64,000 bases of DNA from Listeria_A hofi (GTDB taxonomy: Bacteria > Bacillota > Bacilli > Lactobacillales > Listeriaceae), in the NCBI RefSeq assembly GCF_963575615.1, contig NZ_CAUYTL010000011.1:1-64000 (forward strand), given 5' to 3'. The notes beneath the pieces are model-generated. The model had not been told where the DNA came from, did no database searches, and saw only the letters and a list, made by a program, of their open reading frames with translations. Every line of letters begins with the position of its first letter. Within the stretch, counting starts at the first letter, position 1. Below, one piece after another: positions 55,260-63,166 of the stretch. A program made the translations under genes and the position numbers.

Positions 55260-55904
55260 TTATTTCTTAATTTTTTTCACGATAAATGGCAAAAGAATCA
55301 TGATCGCGTATAGCGCAATTGCTGTGTAAAATTTCCAATCTAGGCGGCCAAGTGACGAACCGAGAAAATTCAGGGTAAATGCGCCTGGAATAATGCCGAG
55401 ATAGGTTGCTGCAACATAGTCACGCGTCCGAACCGAGCTTAGTCCCATCGAATAATTAATGCTGTCAAATGGAAACAGCGGGATGAGCCGCAAATATAGA
55501 ATAACTAAAAAGCCATTTTCAACGAGTTTATGGTCGAATTTTTCGAGTTTTTTACCTTGAATAAGGCGTTCGATTTTATCTTTTCCAAGTTTGCGTGCAA
55601 TCCAAAAAGCAAGTAAAGCACCTGTTCCAGCACCGATGACATCTAAAATCGTACCTTGTACTGCGCCGAATGTATAGCCGCCAAAAAGGGTGAGTGGTGT
55701 CGCGGGAAATAAAACAAGTGGGCGCAAAATATAAGTCACAACGTAGAGAAGTTGACCCCAAATGCCCATATCACGAACGACTTGACTCAGTTCAGCTACA
55801 TTGAAACTATCGATAATTCCGAGTTTATAAATAACGAGAAAGCCAGTCATAACAAATGCAATAAATAGAATAACCCCGCGCCACTCTTGCCAAAATTTTT
55901 TCAT
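55260..55904 (-). CDS. TVP38/TMEM64 (DedA superfamily) membrane protein
   Basis: SNARE-associated/VTT-domain membrane protein of 214 aa. The family region is FPATPLTLFGGYTFGAVQG (about 70-88), followed by GAGTGALLAFWIARKLG and LRLIPLFPFDSINYSMGL (about 140-158). E. coli YdjX and YdjZ belong here; related proteins move or scramble lipids. GGAGGGG lies 6 bases before the ATG at 55904, which overlaps the stop of the reductase gene by ATGA. A GTG at 55919 is too close to that site. Confidence 0.9.
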   Translation of the reverse strand: MKKFWQEWRGVILFIAFVMTGFLVIYKLGIIDSFNVAELSQVVRDMGIWGQLLYVVTYILRPLVLFPATPLTLFGGYTFGAVQGTILDVIGAGTGALLAFWIARKLGKDKIERLIQGKKLEKFDHKLVENGFLVILYLRLIPLFPFDSINYSMGLSSVRTRDYVAATYLGIIPGAFTLNFLGSSLGRLDWKFYTAIALYAIMILLPFIVKKIKK

Positions 55905-57253
55905 GATAATCCCCTCCACTTGATGATGCTACGGATAATTCGCTGTAAAATGGGCTTTTCGAGTTTTTCTGTAAGTAGTTGGTCAGATATGTTTTTTAAG
56001 ATTTCTGATTTCGTTGGATACGGATACATCGGTTTAGAAAGATCCGTAATTTTGGCATTGGTGGATTTGAGTAGCGCGATTTGTTGCATTACATTGGAAA
56101 TATCTGTGCCGATTGCTTCTGCCTGTATGATTTTCATATTATCATCGATGCCGATTTTGACAAGCGCTTCGGATTCATTGTCCGTTTTGAATCGATCAAC
56201 ATTAGCGCCGGATGTTGATAAGGTCCGCGTTGCTTTTTTAGATGATGTGAGCTGGTAAATTTCTGGTTTCGTGTAAATAACCGAAGCCAGCGTGTCATAG
56301 TTCACCTTGCTAAAATTGCCAAATGCGATATTCATGAGCGCCGTTCGTGCTTCAGCGCCGCCTGCATGCGTGAGACTTGGACTTGCGATGACGTCTCCAA
56401 TTGCATAAATGTGTGGTGCCGTAGTTTGTAAATAATGGTTTGTTTCGATTTTACTATCATACGTGACGCCAGCTCGTTCTAAATGTAGCTTATCGATATT
56501 CGCTATTTGTCCTGTTGCAAAAAGAATTTTCTCAACGATTAGCGTTTTTTCTTGCCCTGATTCTGTAATTTTAAGACTGATTTCATCTTCGCTAAGACGG
56601 GTTACTTCAGTAAGCGTGCTGTTTAGATGGATATTTAAATGTAGGTTTTTAAGCGCTATATCCGCAATATCACGACTGAGTGCTTTTAAAAATGTCGTAT
56701 TATGGTCAAAAATCGTGATTTCAACACCGATATTCTGCAAAGCTTGTCCTAGCTCCAGTCCGACTGGTCCTGCGCCAATAATCGCCATTTTGCGCGGTAA
56801 TTTTGGCATTTGAAATAGCGTTTCGTTCGTTTCATACATCGAATCATCAAGCCCGGTCACATCCGGAATTCTTGGTCGCGAACCAGTTGCAATGATGAAT
56901 TTTTTAGCTGTCAGTTGTTGCTGGCCGACTTCGATAGTGTTTGCGTCTAAGAAATCCGCTTTTCCAATGTGCACTTTTGCGCCAATATCCTCGAACCTCG
57001 GAACGCTATCATGAACCTGGATGTCCGCAATCACAGACTGAATTTTTGCCTGAATCTCTGTCCAATTCGTCGTTTCTTGCGCCATATGTAGCAACGTTTT
57101 TGAAGGAACACAGCCGTAATGAAGACAATCGCCGCCCATATTCGCATCTGTATTCACCACTGCAACATCGACACCAAGACGCGCCAAGCCAGCCGTAGCA
57201 TAAAGCCCTGCCGCGCCACCGCCAATCACAATCACCTGATGATGCTGCTTCAT
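55901..57253 (-). CDS. MerA-like pyridine nucleotide-disulfide oxidoreductase
   Basis: FAD-dependent class I disulfide reductase, 450 aa. FAD site GGGAAGLYATAGLARLG (about 10-26), redox pair GDCLHYGCVPSK (Cys about 42 and 47), NAD(P) site GAGPVGLELGQAL (about 175), second FAD site YAIGDV (about 290). The C-terminal MYPYPTKSEILK has Tyr where glutathione/lipoamide reductases have the His-Pro catalytic His. It resembles the FPYLTxxEGLKL segment of mercuric reductase, but the MerA C-terminal Cys pair and N-terminal NmerA domain are absent. The substrate is unknown. GAGGAG lies 8 bases before ATG 57253, five bases after the previous stop. Confidence 0.9.
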   Translation of the reverse strand: MKQHHQVIVIGGGAAGLYATAGLARLGVDVAVVNTDANMGGDCLHYGCVPSKTLLHMAQETTNWTEIQAKIQSVIADIQVHDSVPRFEDIGAKVHIGKADFLDANTIEVGQQQLTAKKFIIATGSRPRIPDVTGLDDSMYETNETLFQMPKLPRKMAIIGAGPVGLELGQALQNIGVEITIFDHNTTFLKALSRDIADIALKNLHLNIHLNSTLTEVTRLSEDEISLKITESGQEKTLIVEKILFATGQIANIDKLHLERAGVTYDSKIETNHYLQTTAPHIYAIGDVIASPSLTHAGGAEARTALMNIAFGNFSKVNYDTLASVIYTKPEIYQLTSSKKATRTLSTSGANVDRFKTDNESEALVKIGIDDNMKIIQAEAIGTDISNVMQQIALLKSTNAKITDLSKPMYPYPTKSEILKNISDQLLTEKLEKPILQRIIRSIIKWRGLS

Positions 57254-57258
57254 CGTCC

Positions 57259-57852
57259 TCACTCCTCTTTATCAAGCTGTCTGTATGCTTCTACCAAACG
57301 CTGAATCGTTGAAATAATTTCGATAATAAAAAACAATAACGTTGTCCAAAATAAGAAAATCGGTGCTGTTAATATCATCAAACTTAATAAAATGAAGCCT
57401 TCTGTGCGCTCCGCTAGTCCTGTAGCGTAATGAAATGATTTCACGCCTTTATTCTGAACTACGTTTCCAATCGTCAAAAATGCCGTAATTCCAAATAAAA
57501 TCGATGCCATTAAAAGTAGTAAAATAAGCTGCTGCTCTGGAAAACGTACGGCTAATGCAATAATAATACCCGCTTCCACCACCCGATCAAATGTCACATC
57601 CATCACTGTTCCAAATCCACTTTGCTTCGTTTTTCGCGCCATTGTTCCATCGACCGCATCTAAAAATCCAGAAAACCAAAGCACTAAAACTCCTGTCCAC
57701 ATCCAACCAAATCCGACTAAAATTGCTGCCATAACACCGACAATAAAAGCAGAAACTGTCACCTGATTCGCAGAAAAGCCCAGTTTCAAAAAGAAATCTG
57801 CTGTTTTATCCAATATTGGTTTCACATAAGGCCTTGCCTTCGTATCAAGCAT
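57259..57852 (-). CDS. CDP-alcohol phosphatidyltransferase
   Basis: Membrane enzyme of 197 aa with about five hydrophobic segments. The full family motif D-x2-D-G-x2-A-R ... G-x3-D-x3-D is present as DAVDGTMARK and GTVMDVTFD (about residues 65-90). It should transfer a phosphatidyl group (or a similar CDP-linked one) to an alcohol. It resembles E. coli YnjF in its genomic setting beside a YnjBCD-like ABC transporter; the alcohol is unknown. AAGGGG lies 8 bases before ATG 57852, which overlaps the ATPase gene. Confidence 0.9.
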   Translation of the reverse strand: MLDTKARPYVKPILDKTADFFLKLGFSANQVTVSAFIVGVMAAILVGFGWMWTGVLVLWFSGFLDAVDGTMARKTKQSGFGTVMDVTFDRVVEAGIIIALAVRFPEQQLILLLLMASILFGITAFLTIGNVVQNKGVKSFHYATGLAERTEGFILLSLMILTAPIFLFWTTLLFFIIEIISTIQRLVEAYRQLDKEE

Positions 57853-58714
57853 TTTTTTCACCCCTTACTGGTTTAATATAAGCGATTCCTGCCAAATTTG
57901 CGCTCTCATCGTTCGCGATAATAAACTTTTGCGACCCGTCATCTAAGCGAACCGACCAATAGAGTTGCCCATACAGTTTCAGCTGCCTCTCCACTTGTAC
58001 TTCAACACCAGAATCAGCCAATTTCCAAGTTTCTATCGGATAATATTTCCCCTCAAAAGAAAGTCCGTCTCCAAAAAAACGATCAATTTCAAAATCATTT
58101 GCCTCTCTTAAAGTCCCGCCTTCCATCAACAGAACTCGCTCACTAAACACTTTTGCCTCTTCATAATGATGCGTTACAAAAATTGCCGCGATATCGCGCT
58201 CTGCAATTTGCGCAAAAACCCATTGCCTGATGTCGCGTCCTAAGCGAACATCTAAACTACTAAACGGTTCATCCATTAACAACAAATCTGGGTTCCCAAT
58301 TAACGCTCGCGCCACCGAAACCCTTTGCTGTTGTCCTCCCGAAAGCTCGTATGGATAGGCATCTGCCCACTTTGCCAACTCGCTTTTTTCTAGGAAAATG
58401 CGTCCAATTGCCTCTCGTTCTTTTCGCTTCATTTTTTGGCATTTCAAAGGAAAAACAAGATTCTCTAAAACCGTCATATGCGAAAACAGAACCGGTTTTT
58501 GAGATATATAGGCAATTTTAATTCCTGATTTAGAATAAACACCCGAATCAAATGAGGACAACCCCGCTAAAATTTTCAAAAAAGTTGTTTTACCGCTACC
58601 TGAACCACCCAGAATCGTCACTTTCTCTCCTTGCTGCAATGCAAAATCGATAGTATGCAAAACAAGCTCTTTTTCAAAGCGTTTCGTCATATTTTCTACC
58701 TTTATGATTGTCAT
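57845..58714 (-). CDS. ABC transporter ATP-binding protein (YnjD-like)
   Basis: ABC importer ATPase of 289 aa. Walker A GGSGSGKTTF (about 35), Q-loop ISQKP, signature LSGGQQQRVSVARAL (about 128), Walker B LLLMDEPFSSLD (about 148-159), and switch His FVTHHYEEA. A C-terminal extension (about 215-289) may be regulatory. It overlaps the second permease gene by four bases and the phosphatidyltransferase by eight. Composition resembles COG4136 (YnjD) and thiamine/iron-type importers. Confidence 0.93.
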   Translation of the reverse strand: MTIIKVENMTKRFEKELVLHTIDFALQQGEKVTILGGSGSGKTTFLKILAGLSSFDSGVYSKSGIKIAYISQKPVLFSHMTVLENLVFPLKCQKMKRKEREAIGRIFLEKSELAKWADAYPYELSGGQQQRVSVARALIGNPDLLLMDEPFSSLDVRLGRDIRQWVFAQIAERDIAAIFVTHHYEEAKVFSERVLLMEGGTLREANDFEIDRFFGDGLSFEGKYYPIETWKLADSGVEVQVERQLKLYGQLYWSVRLDDGSQKFIIANDESANLAGIAYIKPVRGEKNA

Positions 58715-59439
58715 TTGTCTATCACCCCAATGCCTTTCACAATTCCTTTATAGATCCAGCGAAACAAAAATAACATCGCAAGCGCCATGAAAATCGTGAA
58801 CAACGCTGCGGCTGAAACGATTTGCAATTGCGATGATGCGAAATAGGGAAATAGCAGCAATGCCACCGTCTGGATAATACCGCCACCAATCATCGACGTA
58901 ATCGCATATTGCCCAACCGAAATCACGACTGAGAATAGCAAGATTGTCTCGTTCATCGGGCGCATCAACGGCAAATAAATATCGAGTAACAATTGTTTTC
59001 GCGTTCCGCCCATCAAATAAACATATTGATTAATATCCTGATCCAGCGACAGATAAGCATTCCTAGCAATCCGAATCGAATAAGGCAATGAGGGCAAAAG
59101 CTGAATCAAAACCACGCCTAATATCGTCTCCGTCAAATCAAAACGAATAAACCAGAAATCAAGACCAGCTGCAATCACAATAAGCGGCACAATTAACGGC
59201 AACTGCAAAAAAACATCTAAAATGGCTAACTTAGTCCCAGTTGCCCTCGCTAAATAGTATCCGGCATAATTCGCCACAAGTAAATTAATCACAACAACAA
59301 AAAATGCAATCACAATCGTTGTCTCAATCGCCATCAAAAAATTCGGATCTTCAAAAATCCCAATTTCCCTACCGCGCCAAGCAACCACACCAAAAACAAA
59401 GAGCATCGTCACGTACTGTGCCAAAATAAAATATCTCAT
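58711..59439 (-). CDS. ABC transporter permease 2
   Basis: Inner-membrane permease of 242 aa, about six helices, of the ThiP/AfuB/CysW group. The EAA-like loop is YLMGGTRKQLLLDIYLPLMRP (shown as GGTRKQLLLDIYLPL, about 143-157). It corresponds to one half of the fused YnjC permease of E. coli. AAAGGAAG precedes the ATG. Overlaps the neighbouring genes on both sides by four bases. Confidence 0.9.
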   Translation of the reverse strand: MRYFILAQYVTMLFVFGVVAWRGREIGIFEDPNFLMAIETTIVIAFFVVVINLLVANYAGYYLARATGTKLAILDVFLQLPLIVPLIVIAAGLDFWFIRFDLTETILGVVLIQLLPSLPYSIRIARNAYLSLDQDINQYVYLMGGTRKQLLLDIYLPLMRPMNETILLFSVVISVGQYAITSMIGGGIIQTVALLLFPYFASSQLQIVSAAALFTIFMALAMLFLFRWIYKGIVKGIGVIDK

Positions 59440-60239
59440 AGCTGCCCACTTCCTTTAAGCAAGAAGCTCCGATATTTTTGCGTATAAATAAATAATACAA
59501 AAGCCAGCAGGAGTAAAAATACTGAAACAACAATCACCCAAAACATCGTCACTACTTGTACACTAACGTCTGTCGCGTAATATCCTTGATAAAACACAAC
59601 ACCCAAAAACGCAGGAAAACTGTTTCCAACCAAACCTGGAATTTCATATGCAGTCCAGATAAAAGCCAACAAGATTATCATTAATTCCGCGATTTGTGGC
59701 GCTATTTTCGGAAATTCAACATTCGCAAAAATTCGCCACGCCCTACCACCGGAAAGTCGCACTAGTTCTACTTCCGAAAAATCGATTTTTCGGTAGGTCG
59801 TCATCAAGTAAAAAACAACGAACGGAACTTCCTTCAGTAAATACGTGATTAGAATCTCCAAAGTCCCGTAAATTTTATGGTACTCCCCAAGATAAGGATA
59901 AATAAAAGCAAAAATAAGATACACATACAGCGCTACAACAAAATGAGGAAAATAAAAGCTCGCATTCAAACGGGTCACTGATTTGGCCACACGCGGATGT
60001 AACAATACTTGTCGAACAATCAGAATACCCATCCCAATCGATAAGACTGTCGCAATCGCACTTACCCCAAGAGAATACCAAATACTTGTCAAAATTCGTT
60101 TTTGCTGACTTATTTCGACAATCTCTTGCCAATTTGCCCCTAAAAAACGCATTTTCCAAACCAACAATACAATCGCCATCAGACTCACCGCGCCGAGCCC
60201 GACTGGTATCAGCCAAGCCACTGCTTTACGGATAGACAT
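59436..60239 (-). CDS. ABC transporter permease 1
   Basis: Permease of 267 aa, about six helices. EAA-like loop VRLSGGRAWRIFANVEFPKI (about 157-176), followed by AELMIILLAFIWTAYEIP. Partner of permease 2. An open frame extends to 60290 inside the binding-protein gene, but the ATG at 60239 with GGGG five bases before it begins at a plausible membrane N-terminus. Overlaps the binding-protein gene by 14 bases. Confidence 0.9.
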   Translation of the reverse strand: MSIRKAVAWLIPVGLGAVSLMAIVLLVWKMRFLGANWQEIVEISQQKRILTSIWYSLGVSAIATVLSIGMGILIVRQVLLHPRVAKSVTRLNASFYFPHFVVALYVYLIFAFIYPYLGEYHKIYGTLEILITYLLKEVPFVVFYLMTTYRKIDFSEVELVRLSGGRAWRIFANVEFPKIAPQIAELMIILLAFIWTAYEIPGLVGNSFPAFLGVVFYQGYYATDVSVQVVTMFWVIVVSVFLLLLAFVLFIYTQKYRSFLLKGSGQL

Positions 60240-61416
60240 AATTGCCCCATTCTTTCTGAATCGCCTCTGCCGTCGTATCTGGGAACTCATTTAGCGCCTG
60301 CCATGTATTATAAAATTGATTCCCCGTCTCGCCTGCCGTTTCAAATTTAGCCTGCCAGTCTCTTGTCATTTTATTCATAAGCAAAGTCGTGCCATCGCCC
60401 CACACAGCTGTTTTCAATTTCTCCGCCTGCGCCTCTTCCGATAATAAATAATTAATCACGACAAGTGAAGCCGCTGGTTGTCTTGTATTAAAGGCTACAG
60501 AAAGATAATGTGCGTTCGTCAAGGCTCCATTATCAAGCGCAAATGTCCGCGTTGAAGCAGGGAAAGTGCCATCCTTTATAAACGGTAAAGCACGGCGCTC
60601 ATTGAAGCCCATCGTGAAATCAACCTGACCTTGCGCGTACAATTGATCAAGCTCCTGCAACGTTTTCGGATATGTTTTCCCTTCTCGCCACAAATAGGGA
60701 GCAATCGACTCCAGGTACGAATAAGCCTTCTCGCGGTCCGCTTTTGTCGGCGCCTTCGTAAATTCCTTCCCCGGATTTTGCGCGTAAATCACCTGCCTTA
60801 CAAACGCATCTCCCGTGAAATCCGCCACATCAGGATACGTGAATCGGCCTGGATGCGCTTTTACCCAAGCCGTCAATTCTGTCAAATTAACAGGCGGTTT
60901 CGCAACTTTGTCCTCATTATATTGGAATACAAATGATGTTTTGCCCCACGGAGCTTCCATTTTATCAATCGCATTTCCCGCATCTTTTTCCATCAAGAGT
61001 GGATCGACAAACTGTGCCACATTCGGAATCTGATCCGTGATTTTTCCATACAGCAAGCCCTGCTCCTTCGCCGTTTTAAAATTTTGACCGTTAATCCAAA
61101 TCACATCTACCGAACCGCTCTTTTTCCCAGCTTGTTTCTCACTACTCAGTTTTTGAATGAACTTCACCGTATCCATCGACACCCGTTTCAGCGTAATATC
61201 CTGCTCATCCTTCAATTTCGGTGCCACAAAATCATCAATATAAGTATTAATATTCTTGTCGCCACCCCACATGTAAAAATTAACTGTCTGACCTTTCGCA
61301 TCCTTTTCGAGTTGCGTAAAATCCTTCCCCTTCACGCTATCGGTCACGTCACCGTTCCCACACGCTGCCAAAGCCAACAATAATCCCATCAGCACAACTA
61401 GCACCAATCGCTTCAT
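60226..61416 (-). CDS. ABC transporter substrate-binding lipoprotein (YnjB-like)
   Basis: Exported lipoprotein of 396 aa: signal with lipobox LALAAC (Cys about residue 19) and a type 2 periplasmic-binding fold. NFYMWGGDKNINTYIDDFV (about 46-64) and later VIWINGQNF and APWGKTSFVFQYNED are characteristic of the YnjB (COG4134) group of ThiB/AfuA-like receptors. The ligand is not known. It overlaps the histidine kinase gene by four bases, so sensing and transport genes are translationally coupled. Confidence 0.9.
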   Translation of the reverse strand: MKRLVLVVLMGLLLALAACGNGDVTDSVKGKDFTQLEKDAKGQTVNFYMWGGDKNINTYIDDFVAPKLKDEQDITLKRVSMDTVKFIQKLSSEKQAGKKSGSVDVIWINGQNFKTAKEQGLLYGKITDQIPNVAQFVDPLLMEKDAGNAIDKMEAPWGKTSFVFQYNEDKVAKPPVNLTELTAWVKAHPGRFTYPDVADFTGDAFVRQVIYAQNPGKEFTKAPTKADREKAYSYLESIAPYLWREGKTYPKTLQELDQLYAQGQVDFTMGFNERRALPFIKDGTFPASTRTFALDNGALTNAHYLSVAFNTRQPAASLVVINYLLSEEAQAEKLKTAVWGDGTTLLMNKMTRDWQAKFETAGETGNQFYNTWQALNEFPDTTAEAIQKEWGNYVYP

Positions 61417-62462
61417 TCAAACTCCCCTTCTTCCCAAATCGGTATCGCCAAAATAAATGTACTACCTACATCCAATTCACTTTCCACACGCAATGTTCCA
61501 CCATGTAATTCCGCCAAGTTCTGCGCAATATGAAGGCCTAATCCCGACCCACCATGCGCCAAATTCCGCGATTTTTCTACACGATACAACCGCTCAAAAA
61601 TCCGCTCCTGTTCTGCGGCTGAAATCCCCTGACCATGATCCTGCATCCGAAACAAAATGCAATCACCCGTCCGCTCTATTCCAACCTCAATCGATGTTCC
61701 TACATCCGAAAATTTCAACGCGTTCTCCAACAAATTATACAAAATCCGCGTTAAAAACTTCTGATCCGCATAGATAGACTCACAAAATGGCGCAATATTC
61801 ACATGCACATCCCGATGCTCTCGTTTTAGCTGCACATTAAAAGCCTCCAACACATCGACCATCAATTGGTCCAACCAAATACGCGTCCGCTCAAGCAAAG
61901 GTGTCTTTTTATCAATCGCCGCTACATCCATCAGCTCATCCACCAAATCCGTCAAACGCATCGTTTCACGCTGAATCGTCCGCAAATATTGTTGTCGCTC
62001 CTCATCCGTCGTGATTACGCCATCCAAAAGCGCCTCTGAAAATGATCTGATTGAAGCAATCGGCGTTTTAATATCATGTGACAAATTCGCCACCAGCTCG
62101 TTTCGTTCCAATTCACCTTCCTTAATTTGTCGAAACATCTGATCTAACTGCGCCGACATCTCATTGAAATCCTCTGCCAACATCCTCGTTTCCAGTGGAC
62201 CCGTCACATCCACTTTTCCAGAGAACTCCCCTTGCGCAATTTTTCGGCTTTCCTTACCCAATTTATCAATCGACTTGAAAGCCGGTCGCATCAACAAATA
62301 ATTAATCACAAACGCCAGCGTACTCGCACCAAGCGTTATCAAAATCGTAAAAATCACCAAATTCGTGCTAAAAATCATCCGATACGCGCTAACCCCGAGC
62401 ACAATAGTGACAATGATTGCACCAATTCCATAAGAAAGTAAAATAAGCGTCCGCAATTTCAT
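61413..62462 (-). CDS. Sensor histidine kinase with minimal extracellular loop
   Basis: HAMP-HisKA-HATPase kinase of 349 aa. Two membrane helices (about 5-26 and 36-57) are joined by only about nine residues, then HAMP, the phosphoacceptor in NLSHDIKTPIASIRSF (about residue 130), N-box ENALKFS, G-boxes DHGQGIS and GGSGLGLHIA. The lack of an extracellular domain is the pattern of intramembrane-sensing kinases for envelope stress in Firmicutes. It overlaps the response regulator gene by four bases and the binding-protein gene by four. Confidence 0.94.
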   Translation of the reverse strand: MKLRTLILLSYGIGAIIVTIVLGVSAYRMIFSTNLVIFTILITLGASTLAFVINYLLMRPAFKSIDKLGKESRKIAQGEFSGKVDVTGPLETRMLAEDFNEMSAQLDQMFRQIKEGELERNELVANLSHDIKTPIASIRSFSEALLDGVITTDEERQQYLRTIQRETMRLTDLVDELMDVAAIDKKTPLLERTRIWLDQLMVDVLEAFNVQLKREHRDVHVNIAPFCESIYADQKFLTRILYNLLENALKFSDVGTSIEVGIERTGDCILFRMQDHGQGISAAEQERIFERLYRVEKSRNLAHGGSGLGLHIAQNLAELHGGTLRVESELDVGSTFILAIPIWEEGEFE

Positions 62463-63148
62463 GACTCCACCACCAGTTCAAACTTATAGCCAAGCCCCCA
62501 AACCGTCTTAATGAAAACCGGCGTCTCTCCATCAACCTGCAATTTTTCCCGCAAATGATGAATATGGACATTGATTGTATTAGCATCACCATCATACTCA
62601 TAGCCCCAAATACGGTCCAACAACTCCGATTTCGAGAACACGCGCTGATTCTGGCTTGCAAGCAACCATAGCAAATCAAATTCCTTGATCGTAAGCTCCA
62701 ATTCCTGTCCTGAAACTACCGCTGACCGCTTGCCCTTATCTAGAAAAAGTGGTCCGTGTGCCAATGTCTCTGGCTCTATAAAACGGTGCGAACGACGTAA
62801 AATATTCTTCACCCGTAAAACCAATTCACGCGGACTAAACGGTTTGGACATATAATCATCCGCACCAAGCGTCAAACCATACAATCGCTCCTTCTCCTGC
62901 GTTAAAGCACTCAAGTACAAAAACGGTGTGTCCTTCTCGCGCTCCTGTACTTCCATAATAAAAGTATGCCCATCCATTTTTGGCATCATAATATCCACGA
63001 CCATCAAATCGACACGCTCCGCATCATAAATCTGCAACGCTTCCTCCCCATTTTTCGCCGTCAGAACCCTAAAGCCTTCCTTCTCCAAATAACGCCGACA
63101 CACATCGACAATCGTTTCCTCATCGTCCACTAATAAAATCGTGTTCAT
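62459..63148 (-). CDS. OmpR-family response regulator
   Basis: Two-component regulator of 229 aa. Receiver: LLVDDEET (acidic pair), phosphorylated Asp in LMVVDIMMPKMDG (about 51), LSALTQ and the Lys in MSKPFSP (about 101). The winged-helix C-terminal domain has KEFDLLWLLASQ and TVWGLGYKF. The ATG at 63148 is chosen over GTG at 63157 because GGGG is 10 bases upstream. Only 18 bases separate it from the Msr gene, and the kinase follows. Confidence 0.94.
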   Translation of the reverse strand: MNTILLVDDEETIVDVCRRYLEKEGFRVLTAKNGEEALQIYDAERVDLMVVDIMMPKMDGHTFIMEVQEREKDTPFLYLSALTQEKERLYGLTLGADDYMSKPFSPRELVLRVKNILRRSHRFIEPETLAHGPLFLDKGKRSAVVSGQELELTIKEFDLLWLLASQNQRVFSKSELLDRIWGYEYDGDANTINVHIHHLREKLQVDGETPVFIKTVWGLGYKFELVVES

Positions 63149-63166
63149 CCACGCCACACCCCACGT

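Noticed and set aside
55176..55260. AAGGTTACCTT palindrome as a MerR-family operator
   Set aside because: Too short, no MerR-type gene in the window, and spacing to the -10 is ordinary.
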